Shown piece by piece: positions 1 to 7,982 of a stretch of 64,000 nt of DNA. The position numbers and the translations under genes were made by a program. The DNA is from Bacillota bacterium (GTDB taxonomy: Bacteria; Bacillota; Clostridia; Lachnospirales; Lachnospiraceae), in assembly GCA_023435895.1 (NCBI GenBank), contig JAEZLH010000007.1, positions 108,218-172,217 of the forward strand, given 5' to 3'. The notes beneath the pieces were generated by a model. It searched no databases and was not told the DNA's origin. It saw only the letters and a program-made list of their open reading frames with translations. Each line of letters begins with the position of its first letter. The first letter of the stretch is position 1.

Positions 1-374
1 ATGGGGGCTAATTTTTCTGAAACGAAGTTAGCAACTTCTCTCATGGTTTTTCCCTCCAGGATAACCGTTAAGTCAAATCCGCCCGACATAAGATATACGG
101 ACTGTACCTCGTCAAAACGATATATTCGTTCTGCTATTTTATCAAAGCCCAACCCTCTTTGAGGGGTTACTTTTAATTCAATTAGTGCGGTTACTCTTTC
201 ACAATTTATTTTATCCCAGTTAATCAAGGTAGGATATCCACAAATAACAGTCTCATCCTCCATTTGTTTGATGGCGGATAGGACTTCTTCCTCCGTACTA
301 CCCAGCATAATTGCTAGATCTGAAGCGGATAATTTGCTGTTTCGATCAATTGCTTTTAAGATTCGTTCTCTCAT
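1..374 (-). CDS. Lrp/AsnC-family transcriptional regulator, C-terminal end cut by the window
   Basis: The reverse strand reads MRERILKAIDRNSKLSASDL and continues as a winged-helix DNA-binding domain (about residues 1-60). A RAM-like ligand/dimer domain follows (VTALIELKVTPQRGLGF, then VQSVYLMSGGFDLTVILEG), the standard Lrp/AsnC layout. The start ATG at 374 is preceded by GGAGGTAATT. About 124 codons are visible and a full protein is normally 150-165 residues, so only the tail is missing. Such regulators sense amino acids. Here it probably shares a transcription unit with the AIR-synthase-like gene just upstream. Target unknown. Confidence 0.85.
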   Translation of the reverse strand, partial: MRERILKAIDRNSKLSASDLAIMLGSTEEEVLSAIKQMEDETVICGYPTLINWDKINCERVTALIELKVTPQRGLGFDKIAERIYRFDEVQSVYLMSGGFDLTVILEGKTMREVANFVSEKLAP

Positions 375-418
375 AATTACCTCCATGTGGCCTTTTTCGC
401 CGACGAGAATTTTAATAA

Positions 419-1402
419 CTACATAACCTTATATAATTCATCACTCTTTGGAGGCTCCAGATAACGTCTTTCCTCATCATTTATGATGATTCTGTCATTA
501 CCCTCAGTAATTCTTCCAATCACAGATGCTGCTATCCCTTCGGACTTCAGACGATCCACTAAAAGGTTGGCTTTGTCGGTGATTATCAGCATACAACCGC
601 TGGATATCAACATATATGGATTTAAATCATAGAATTCACATATTTCTACGGTTTCTTGCTTTAGCAGTATCTTCTTTAAATCCACTTCAAGACCAACCTT
701 GGAAGCTGCACCAATTTCCCATAGAGCTCCAAAAATCCCACCTTCTGTGACATCGTGCATTGATGTCACGCCAACGGCTCGTGCCACCATCGCTTCCGGC
801 ACAACTGATATGTGGTTAATAAATTGTTTAGCATTCTCTATAAAGCTTGGTGCGTATTTTGTAATGAGTTCCTCTTCTTTTTCGCATGCGATAATAGCGG
901 TTCCTTCCAGCCCAGCCCACTTGGTCATAACAATCTCCTGACCGACCCCGGCTCCGGCTGTTTTAATCATATTATCACGCTTCATCTTACCAACACCGGT
1001 TACTGTTACAATCGGTTGATTCACTGCTTTCGTAATCTCAGTATGACCGCCTATCACTTCCAGATTTAACTTCCTACACTCTGCTTCTATATCTGTCATG
1101 ATGGTTCGAAGCTCCGCTTCTTCTGTCCCTTCCGGCAGTAGTATGGTAAGCATTAATCCGAATACCTCGGCTCCGTTGGAGGCAATGTCATTGGCTGTAA
1201 TATTAACCGCTAAAGTTCCGATATCCTTAACTGCACCTGTGATGGGATCTGTTGACAGTACAATTACCTCATCCTGTTCAATTGAAAGAACGCTGCAATC
1301 TTCCCCAACGGCTGGACCTACCAGCACCTCTTCACGCCTGTGTCCTATTTGTTTTAATATAGACCGTTTCAGGACAGTCTCTGATATTTTACCAATCTTC
1401 AT
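419..1402 (-). CDS. AIR synthase-related (HypE/ThiL-like) protein
   Basis: The 327-residue protein has the PurM/HypE/ThiL fold signature. An N-terminal VGPAVGEDCSVL and STDPITGAVKDIG contribute acidic metal/ATP-binding residues. NITANDIASNGAEVFGLMLTIL, VIGGHTEIT and a glycine-rich C-terminal half (SMHDVTEGGIFGALWEI) follow. Members of this superfamily use ATP to activate an amide or carbonyl oxygen. No hyp or thi genes are nearby, so the HypE name often given to this group is probably not functional. The ATG has a good GGAGAGATATA ribosome site. It is 45 bp upstream of, and co-directional with, the Lrp-type gene, suggesting a regulator/enzyme pair. Substrate unknown. Confidence 0.75.
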   Translation of the reverse strand: MKIGKISETVLKRSILKQIGHRREEVLVGPAVGEDCSVLSIEQDEVIVLSTDPITGAVKDIGTLAVNITANDIASNGAEVFGLMLTILLPEGTEEAELRTIMTDIEAECRKLNLEVIGGHTEITKAVNQPIVTVTGVGKMKRDNMIKTAGAGVGQEIVMTKWAGLEGTAIIACEKEEELITKYAPSFIENAKQFINHISVVPEAMVARAVGVTSMHDVTEGGIFGALWEIGAASKVGLEVDLKKILLKQETVEICEFYDLNPYMLISSGCMLIITDKANLLVDRLKSEGIAASVIGRITEGNDRIIINDEERRYLEPPKSDELYKVM

Positions 1403-1520
1403 TATATCTCTCCAACTAGCTTTTCTCTTATTCTAAATAATTGCAAAAACAATCATAATAGCTTTTATTATTGGGTTCTGCAATCACCTTATTCTCTTAT
1501 CTATTACAGGGATACGCCAC

Positions 1521-2978
1521 TTATTCCTCTGTATTTTCATTTCCGTTAGTATTCTCATTGTTGCTTGGCGGCGGGGTATTGCTAGGTGCTTTTGTAGGTG
1601 TATTCGTAGGAGCCTTGGTAGGTTCTACCTCCTTGGTTCCCACTATCATTCTCTTTGCTGCCGCCTGATAAGTGCTTGAATTTACTAAAGTCCTGCTAAC
1701 TTCCTTACCGTTTTCATAAACCACCTTATAAAGCTCTGCTCTATAACCTGTATGTGCAGGTGTTGTAACTTCATGATAAGTTGTAGGCTTTGTAGGGTCC
1801 TTCGTTATAATATCCTTAGGAGGATTTTTAACGGATAATATCTTCGATACATATTTAACCTTACGATTCTTTGTATCCCTTGTTTCATGTCCGTATAACT
1901 TGAAGGTGATCTTTCTATTTACTGTAAATCCCTGAATTAAGATCGGGACATCTGTATTGTTTTTGAATTTGAAATTCTTATAAGTTCCGGCAATCGCCGC
2001 ATCTCTGGATACATCTACATAACTAATGGTCATGGAGTGAGGTTGTCTTTGCGTAACTTCTAACTCAGCCATTAATACTGCATTATATAATGTAGTTGTA
2101 ACCTGGCATGCACCACCACCAACGCTATCAATTACTTCACCATTCAGATACGCTCCGGCGATATGGTAACCATTCGCTGACGTAAAAGGTGTTAATAAAT
2201 TGTATGCATTAAATTCTTCACCCGGATAGAGCACGGTATTGTTGATGAGTCTGGCACCATTGGCAAGATTCGCCGCACGGCCTTCTGCAGAACTTGCATA
2301 CTCAGTTGTATAGGAACCAAGTAATGTATTACACTTTTCTACCACTTCTCTGGTATACATAGGCTGATCGTCGTCTACTGCAGCCTTCACTGTAATATCA
2401 TTACGATCCCAGTTATCGAGCATTGCTGTGACTAAATTAGTAGTTTCGTCAACATTTACTTTCTTTCCTACCACATCATCCTTATACACCAGTTTTCCGC
2501 TTTTCATGGATACTGATGCGTTGACCGGTTTTGTATTGTACTTGCTTACGTCCTTTGCCACTACTTCTTTAATCTTTTCTTTATCATAAGTAAACTTTAA
2601 AGGAATTGTTACATTACCTTCTTCAATGTCTTTAATATCTTTATATCTCTTAACCAAATTACCGGTTCTCCCAAGGTCTATTGCCTTGGTAATCTCTTCT
2701 TCCGTATCGGCCTTATATCCTATTTCAGATAATGTCTTATTAACAACATAATCTCCTACGGTTATTGCTATGCGCTTTTTGTTCAGCTCGTCCATAAATT
2801 TATTGACAGCGTCTTCCGCCTGCGCCTTTGTCATTCCACTTACATCGACTTTATCGATAAATACACCCTTATATATTACTGCTTCATCCTCTGTTGCCGC
2901 CAATGCAGGTTTACCAACATATAACAGGGATACCACTAAAAGGAATAGTGCAAAAAAACTTATTTTGATTCTGCTCAT
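1521..2978 (-). CDS. VanW-family cell-wall protein with C-terminal G5 domain
   Basis: The 485-residue exported protein begins with a signal peptide or anchor (residues 1-27, ending GKPALA). Residues about 30-230 match a YoaR-type peptidoglycan-binding-like region (VDVSGMTKAQAEDAVN). The VanW domain follows (LGSYTTEYASSAEGRAANLANGARLINNTVLYPGEEFN, then GGGACQVTTTLYNAVL). A G5 domain (about 375-450, KILSVKNPPKDIITKD) and a low-complexity TKAPTNTPTKAPSN tail close the protein. VanW proteins are linked to the cell envelope but their reaction is not established. The start ATG has GGAGGGCGAAT. It stands alone between divergent or unrelated neighbours. Confidence 0.85.
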   Translation of the reverse strand: MSRIKISFFALFLLVVSLLYVGKPALAATEDEAVIYKGVFIDKVDVSGMTKAQAEDAVNKFMDELNKKRIAITVGDYVVNKTLSEIGYKADTEEEITKAIDLGRTGNLVKRYKDIKDIEEGNVTIPLKFTYDKEKIKEVVAKDVSKYNTKPVNASVSMKSGKLVYKDDVVGKKVNVDETTNLVTAMLDNWDRNDITVKAAVDDDQPMYTREVVEKCNTLLGSYTTEYASSAEGRAANLANGARLINNTVLYPGEEFNAYNLLTPFTSANGYHIAGAYLNGEVIDSVGGGACQVTTTLYNAVLMAELEVTQRQPHSMTISYVDVSRDAAIAGTYKNFKFKNNTDVPILIQGFTVNRKITFKLYGHETRDTKNRKVKYVSKILSVKNPPKDIITKDPTKPTTYHEVTTPAHTGYRAELYKVVYENGKEVSRTLVNSSTYQAAAKRMIVGTKEVEPTKAPTNTPTKAPSNTPPPSNNENTNGNENTEE

Positions 2979-3124
2979 ATTCGCCCTCCGTTTCCAATGA
3001 CTTATATTGATTTTTATTTGTCTATGAATCTATGGTGATTTATGTAACTTCTTCCTATTGTATCATAAACCAAAGATTATTCAAGTACTGAAATCCCTCT
3101 ACCACTTGCAAAGTGTGCCAAAAA

Positions 3125-3232
3125 TCAACCACCGATTACACTTAACACTGTTGGCACCACAAGTGCCAGAACCAATATGATAACAATAATTCTTGATATC
3201 CACCTTTTTGTCTTCTTATCGTAAAAATTCAT
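3125..3232 (-). CDS. 35-residue single-pass membrane protein
   Basis: The reverse strand encodes a short protein starting MNFYDKKTKRWISRIIVIIL and ending VVPTVLSVIGG, then TGA. The ATG is preceded by GAGGTGAAGAGC, a good ribosome site. A basic N-terminus precedes one hydrophobic helix of about 20 residues, so a cytoplasmic N-terminus is predicted. It resembles the very short membrane proteins (Prli42-like or DUF4044-like) common in Firmicutes, but I cannot assign it to a family with certainty. It lies alone in the gap between nth and the VanW gene; the rest of that gap holds no clear element. Confidence 0.65.
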   Translation of the reverse strand: MNFYDKKTKRWISRIIVIILVLALVVPTVLSVIGG

Positions 3233-3417
3233 GCTCTTCACCTCTTTTACTAATTAATTACTTAATTTGTACTTTCTATCACTTATCACTGGGTATTTTA
3301 CTTAAAGCTTGTCCTTAGCAGTCTAAAACGGGAGTTTTCAAGGGCTTGTCCCCTTATTAGGAATAGACCTAATAATATCCCATATAACAATAATTCTATG
3401 ACACTTTGCTCTATCAA

Positions 3418-4116
3418 TCAAGATTTTTTTGATTTCTTATCAGGTTTATTTATTATTTTTTCCTTTGCTTGACCATGAGGACATTCTTCTTTCAGAAAAC
3501 ATTCCTCACATTTGGGATTTCTAGCAGTACAAAGTCCCCTTCCATGAGTAATAATTTGAATATTATACAAAATCCACTGTTCCCTTGGCAGACGATCCAT
3601 TAGATCAAATTCTATCTTTACGGGATCTTCCTCCTTGGTAAACCCAAGATGCATGGATATTCTCTTAACATGGGTATCGACAACGATACTAGGCTCATGA
3701 AAAATATTACCCCTAATCACATTCGCCGTCTTCCTTCCCACACCAGCAAGGTTGGTCAGGGCTTCTATATCATTAGGTACCTCAGAATTATACTTCTCCA
3801 CAAGCTGTTTGGCACAAGCAATAATATTCTTAGCCTTGTTGTGATAGAAACCGGTAGAGTGTATGTCCTTTTCCAGTTCCTCCTGCTTCGCCTCTGCAAA
3901 TGCTTCTAGGCTGGTATATTTTTTAAACAAATCCTTCGTTACGATATTCACTCTTTCATCCGTGCATTGTGCACTTAGTATTGTTGCAATTAGTAGCTGC
4001 CACGGATTTTCATGATTTAAATAGCAACGGTAATCCGTACCGTACTCTCTGTTCAGGCTCTCTAAAACCCTTAAGGTACGTTCCTTTTCCTGTTTTGAAA
4101 TTCGTTTCTTTGCCAA
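3418..4116 (-). CDS. nth: Endonuclease III (DNA glycosylase/AP lyase)
   Basis: This is a base-excision repair enzyme removing oxidised pyrimidines. The helix-hairpin-helix LTNLAGVGRKTANVIRGN carries the catalytic lysine, and VVDTHVKRIS carries the catalytic aspartate. The C-terminal cysteine set CTARNPKCEECFLKEEC (C-x6-C-x2-C-x5-C) binds a [4Fe-4S] cluster. Length 232 is slightly longer than usual because of a lysine-rich tail (KINKPDKKSKKS). The start is probably TTG, placed by GGAGACCTCAT just upstream. It runs in the same direction as the radical SAM gene about 100 bp upstream. Confidence 0.95.
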   Translation of the reverse strand: MAKKRISKQEKERTLRVLESLNREYGTDYRCYLNHENPWQLLIATILSAQCTDERVNIVTKDLFKKYTSLEAFAEAKQEELEKDIHSTGFYHNKAKNIIACAKQLVEKYNSEVPNDIEALTNLAGVGRKTANVIRGNIFHEPSIVVDTHVKRISMHLGFTKEEDPVKIEFDLMDRLPREQWILYNIQIITHGRGLCTARNPKCEECFLKEECPHGQAKEKIINKPDKKSKKS

Positions 4117-4216
4117 ATGAGGTCTCCTTCCTGTTACTCCTTTTCAGAAATCATTTATCGTAATCATTATGCCAAGTTCTGAACCTGGAGTGAATAGTAA
4201 CTCCTTCCCGCTAGGT

Positions 4217-5968
4217 TTATATTTCTACCACTTTCGCTGCTTTACTGAGCGGATCCCTGTTCTTATAATCAAACAAGAGAATCATTGGTCTTTTCACTAC
4301 CCTTCCTAATTCAGAGGAATGAAAAACATCATAATTAAACTGCTCAATATGAAGCATTCTACGGTCCGTCTGATACTGCCTATAAAGCCCTTTCAAATTG
4401 CTTTGTAATAGATTAGAAGGTGCAAATTCCGGCCTCGCCTTCATTCCCTCTCGCATACACATATCAAGAATTAATAACTCTCCAAACAGTTCCTCTTCCT
4501 CCGGTTTTTCTTGTTTGCTTATCACTTCTTGAAAGAACTCATACAATATCTCAAACCTACGCATTCGATTATGAGCCAGAGACGCCCACCCTTTCTCTTC
4601 ATAAAAGTTACTTAAATCCCGGTAGAGCATCATTGGAGAGGGATAGTAATGTTCAAGATAATGTATGGAATAGTTAAACTGAGCACTGTTATAATAGAGT
4701 TCCACCATCTCGCATATACTCTTTAATTGAAGAACTTCCGCAAAGCTTAAACACCCGGTTTCAAGCACTTCATAGGGCGCATTATTTCGATAAGAAATTG
4801 CATATTTATCGCTTTCTTCCTCCATCAGTGACCCCTTTAGTATCTTCAAAAAGCCGAGCTGCAATTGATCAGGTTTTAACTTATATACATCTGAGAAGGA
4901 TTTCTCAAAGGAATCCATTCCTTCCAATGGGAGCCCTGCAATTAAGTCCAAATGCTGATGAATATTTTTATAACCCTTTATTCGATTCACATTGTAGGTC
5001 AATTGTTCAAAATCCATAGTTCGACGAATTGCTTTCACAGTATCCGGGTTGGTACTCTGAACGCCGATTTCAAGTTGAATCTGACCGGGTCGAAGCGTTG
5101 AGAGAAATTCCAATTCCTCTTCATTTAACAAATCAGCGGATATCTCAAAATGAAAATTAGTAATTTTATTATCATTCTCTTTTATAAACTTCCAGATCTC
5201 CATAGTATGCTTTCGATTGCAGTTAAAGGTTCGGTCTACAAACTTTACCTGGGGAACCTGATAGTCTAAGAATAATTTTAATTCTCCCAGAACAATCTTT
5301 GTACTTCTCAATCTTACCCTTTTATCAATAGAAGAAAGGCAATAACTACAAGAGAAAGGACATCCTCTACTACTTTCGTAATAGATAATTTTATTACGAA
5401 ACACTTCCATATCTTCATATGGAAACGGAATCTCATCAAGGGACATAGGTTGTCTTACCCCTGTTATTATTATCTCATCTCTCGCATGGCAGTCCACGCT
5501 TGTCCCATTCTCTATAGAAGTTGTTCGATGCGCGCTCTCTCGAAAAGCCAGACCATTTATGTGGTGCAGTTCCTTGGCTCCTTCCACATAATATCTTGCA
5601 AGCTCCAGAAAAGTCTGCTCTCCTTCTCCAATCATAATACCATCTACGTCCGGGTTTGCATTCAGACAATATTTGGCATCATAGGATACCTCAGGCCCTC
5701 CAAACCAGATTTTGACTTGTTTTTGTATTTTTTTAAGCTCTGTAACAACTCGTCTTATCATATCAATGTTCCAGATATAGCAGGAAAAGGCCACAACATC
5801 TGCCCCCTGTAGATAAATCTGCTTCAAAATCTCTTCTTCTGAATGATTGATTGTCAATTCTAAAATAGAAATTGAATCGGAGTAACAATGTGCATAAGCC
5901 TTTAAACTGTACAATGCGAGATTGGAATGTATATATTTAGCATTTAATGCAACCAAAACTATTTTCAT
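4217..5968 (-). CDS. B12-binding radical SAM protein with DUF4080 C-terminus
   Basis: The 583-residue protein has an N-terminal cobalamin-binding Rossmann domain (MKIVLVALNAKYIHSNLALY to IMIGEGEQTF, about residues 1-130). A radical SAM TIM barrel follows with the cluster motif SRGCPFSCSYC (C-x3-C-x2-C) near residue 200. The C-terminal third matches the DUF4080 domain that accompanies this subgroup. Such proteins generally do methylation or other radical chemistry, but no substrate is known for this group. The ATG has GGTGGTTTTTT upstream. No obvious partner gene is adjacent. Confidence 0.85.
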   Translation of the reverse strand: MKIVLVALNAKYIHSNLALYSLKAYAHCYSDSISILELTINHSEEEILKQIYLQGADVVAFSCYIWNIDMIRRVVTELKKIQKQVKIWFGGPEVSYDAKYCLNANPDVDGIMIGEGEQTFLELARYYVEGAKELHHINGLAFRESAHRTTSIENGTSVDCHARDEIIITGVRQPMSLDEIPFPYEDMEVFRNKIIYYESSRGCPFSCSYCLSSIDKRVRLRSTKIVLGELKLFLDYQVPQVKFVDRTFNCNRKHTMEIWKFIKENDNKITNFHFEISADLLNEEELEFLSTLRPGQIQLEIGVQSTNPDTVKAIRRTMDFEQLTYNVNRIKGYKNIHQHLDLIAGLPLEGMDSFEKSFSDVYKLKPDQLQLGFLKILKGSLMEEESDKYAISYRNNAPYEVLETGCLSFAEVLQLKSICEMVELYYNSAQFNYSIHYLEHYYPSPMMLYRDLSNFYEEKGWASLAHNRMRRFEILYEFFQEVISKQEKPEEEELFGELLILDMCMREGMKARPEFAPSNLLQSNLKGLYRQYQTDRRMLHIEQFNYDVFHSSELGRVVKRPMILLFDYKNRDPLSKAAKVVEI

Positions 5969-6196
5969 AAAAAACCACCATTCTATTGCAAATAACTCTT
6001 GCTATTTCTTACTCATTCTATCATAATATTGAAAATATAATCTACCCCGTTTATAAAAATTTAATTTTATGTTCTCTATATTAATGTGGTAATATACTTG
6101 TTATAATAATTGTCGAACAATTTGATTTTATTCTTGACAGGATAAAACTTCTCAATTGCGATACAATAATAACTTAAGAAGCATTTGGAGGTAATT

Positions 6197-7087
6197 ATGC
6201 TAACGTTTGAATCAATAACTGCTGATAATGTATTAAAATCAGTTGACTATTTCAAATATAAAGTAAGCCGCACCAGTGACTACACCATCGGCGCTATGTA
6301 TATGTGGCGGGACTTTTATCAGACGCAGTTTACAATTTTTGATGACATGATATTGTATAAAGTAAAGTTTCTAAATCGAACTTCCTTCACCTTCCCGGTG
6401 GGAGGAGGCTCCTTGCCAAAAGCAATGGATGCATTAAAGGAATATTGCAAGGAAAATGATATTCCCTTATGGTTTTGCACAGTACCTGAGGAGGCTGTCT
6501 CTACTCTAGTGGATAAGTACGGCGGAACTATCCCCTCAACTCCTAGCCGAGATTGGGCGGACTACTTATATCTTGCAGATGATTTAGCCAATATGGCAGG
6601 TCGTAAATTCAGCGGTCAAAGAAATCACATTAATAAGTTCAAAAAGCTTTATCCGGATTATAAATATCAAAGAATTACTTCGGAAAACCTTTCCCGCGTT
6701 GAGGAATTTTTAAAGGATTATCAACTTCATCACAGTAAAGATGCCTCACTTGCACAGGAAGAACTATCAAGAACCCTTGAAATCTTAGGCTATCTTGATA
6801 CCTTTCACCTTCCCGGTGCATTTATTGAGGTAGAGGGTAATATTGTAGCTTTAACTATCGGTGAGATTGTAAATGATACCTTGCACTGCCACATTGAGAA
6901 GGCTGTGCGTGATTACCAAGGCGCCTATCAAATGATCGTCAAAGAATTTGCATCCGATATGGTGAACCAGTTTGGTATTAAATACGTTAACCGTGAAGAG
7001 GATGTGGGTGATGAGGGTCTTAGAACCTCTAAACTCTCCTATCACCCGATTCAGTTATTAGATAAGTATTGCGTTTTAGTACCCTAA
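6197..7087 (+). CDS. DUF2156-type GNAT-fold protein
   Basis: The 296-residue protein resembles the DUF2156 family, related to the aminoacyl-transferase half of lysyl-phosphatidylglycerol synthases. Visible features are NHINKFKKLYPDYKYQRI, YLDTFHLPGAFIEVEGNIVALTIGE and a C-terminal YVNREEDVGDEGLRTSKLSYHP. Family members are cytosolic and poorly characterised. The in-frame TTG at 6185 is not the start: it lies in the ribosome binding site GGAGGTAATT, so ATG at 6197 is chosen. It converges with the next gene and overlaps its stop codon by 4 bases. Confidence 0.75.
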   Translation: MLTFESITADNVLKSVDYFKYKVSRTSDYTIGAMYMWRDFYQTQFTIFDDMILYKVKFLNRTSFTFPVGGGSLPKAMDALKEYCKENDIPLWFCTVPEEAVSTLVDKYGGTIPSTPSRDWADYLYLADDLANMAGRKFSGQRNHINKFKKLYPDYKYQRITSENLSRVEEFLKDYQLHHSKDASLAQEELSRTLEILGYLDTFHLPGAFIEVEGNIVALTIGEIVNDTLHCHIEKAVRDYQGAYQMIVKEFASDMVNQFGIKYVNREEDVGDEGLRTSKLSYHPIQLLDKYCVLVP

Positions 7088-7512
7088 AATATTTTATAAC
7101 GGGGTTTCTCTTCCCTAAAAAAATAATAACGCAGATAATCATCCAATAATATTGCAAATAAGGATAAGAAAAACCAAATATTCGTAAAAAGAAGACATAC
7201 TTGTCCCATGATATTATAAGGGAGGGGAGAATAGTCCCATATATTGAGTTTTAACCAAACATTTACTATCATCCCTGTAACAAATTCCACAACGGATACT
7301 ATGATGGATGAGAAGAACATCTGACTGATTATGGACATTCTCCACGAAAAGACCTCATTCAACAATCCAATTAGGATAAAGCATATTCCGCCGGCAATAA
7401 ACATGGAGATATGGGAATACCCCCTTGATATGTCTTCAACCATGCCATATGCAAAACCACCGGTAATGAAGAGAAAGATATATTTCAAAAATTTATTATA
7501 AGCAATTAGCAT
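7084..7512 (-). CDS. Small membrane protein, putative ABC-transporter permease (CmpB-like, PF06541 type)
   Basis: The 142-residue protein has four or five hydrophobic helices and the motif LNIWDYSPLPYNIMGQVCLLF, typical of the group annotated 'putative ABC transporter permease'. No ATPase partner is nearby, so the transporter label is doubtful. The basic C-terminus (RYYFFREEKPRYKIF) is expected in the cytosol. The start ATG has AAAGGG at a suitable distance. A 17-bp perfect palindrome lies 39 bp upstream of the start. Confidence 0.6.
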   Translation of the reverse strand: MLIAYNKFLKYIFLFITGGFAYGMVEDISRGYSHISMFIAGGICFILIGLLNEVFSWRMSIISQMFFSSIIVSVVEFVTGMIVNVWLKLNIWDYSPLPYNIMGQVCLLFTNIWFFLSLFAILLDDYLRYYFFREEKPRYKIF

Positions 7513-7550
7513 GGAACAAACCCTTTCACTTTAATATTAATAAACTTTCA

Positions 7551-7599
7551 ATAGGTAACTGTAAAACGATATGGATTATATTGTTTTACAGTTACCTAT
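7551..7599. repeat. Long perfect inverted repeat in the 7.5-8.0 kb intergenic region
   Basis: The arms ATAGGTAACTGTAAAAC (7551-7567) and GTTTTACAGTTACCTAT (7583-7599) are exact reverse complements around a 15-bp loop. There is no T-run on either side, so it does not look like an ordinary terminator. It sits 39 bp upstream of the small membrane protein gene and could be a leader hairpin or operator. The rest of 7513-7982 contains a terminator-like hairpin and no convincing gene. Confidence 0.6.
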
Positions 7600-7760
7600 C
7601 CTATTTTAGGAAAGGAACGCGCGTTACTTCGTATTTAAAGTATACGCATATATACCTTATAATATCTATGTCAAATAGAGTTGGAATTAACTCTACTGCA
7701 CTTCCAAATATTGATGGTTATTCTGTTCTTACATGTCTTGCGATGTATTTTTGCGTAGTA

Positions 7761-7790
7761 AAAAAGGACAGTTATGGGACTGTCCTTTTT
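7761..7790. terminator. Bidirectional terminator-like hairpin downstream of ftsH
   Basis: The stem AAAAAGGACAG/CTGTCCTTTTT has an 8-base loop, with A-runs on one side and T-runs on the other. It could stop transcription in either direction. It is about 190 bp downstream of the ftsH stop codon, so a long 3' untranslated region is implied if it serves ftsH. Confidence 0.55.
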
Positions 7791-7982
7791 CGGAGAAGGT
7801 ATTTTTGTTACTTATGGGGGGTGTAGCAAAAACTATATAATGTATTGGGGTTTACATACAAAGTATAGCACGCATTCACAAATAAGTGTGCACAAACATT
7901 ACAAATTTTTCACCACTTTTTCATCATTATGCACAAATTCTGTCGAAGATTAGCATATTAGCTTTCGCCACACCCTCTTTAT

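Noticed and set aside
7581..7826. A possible 81-residue plus-strand protein
   Set aside because: It overlaps the palindrome and the terminator hairpin, has no ribosome site and a composition unlike a protein.
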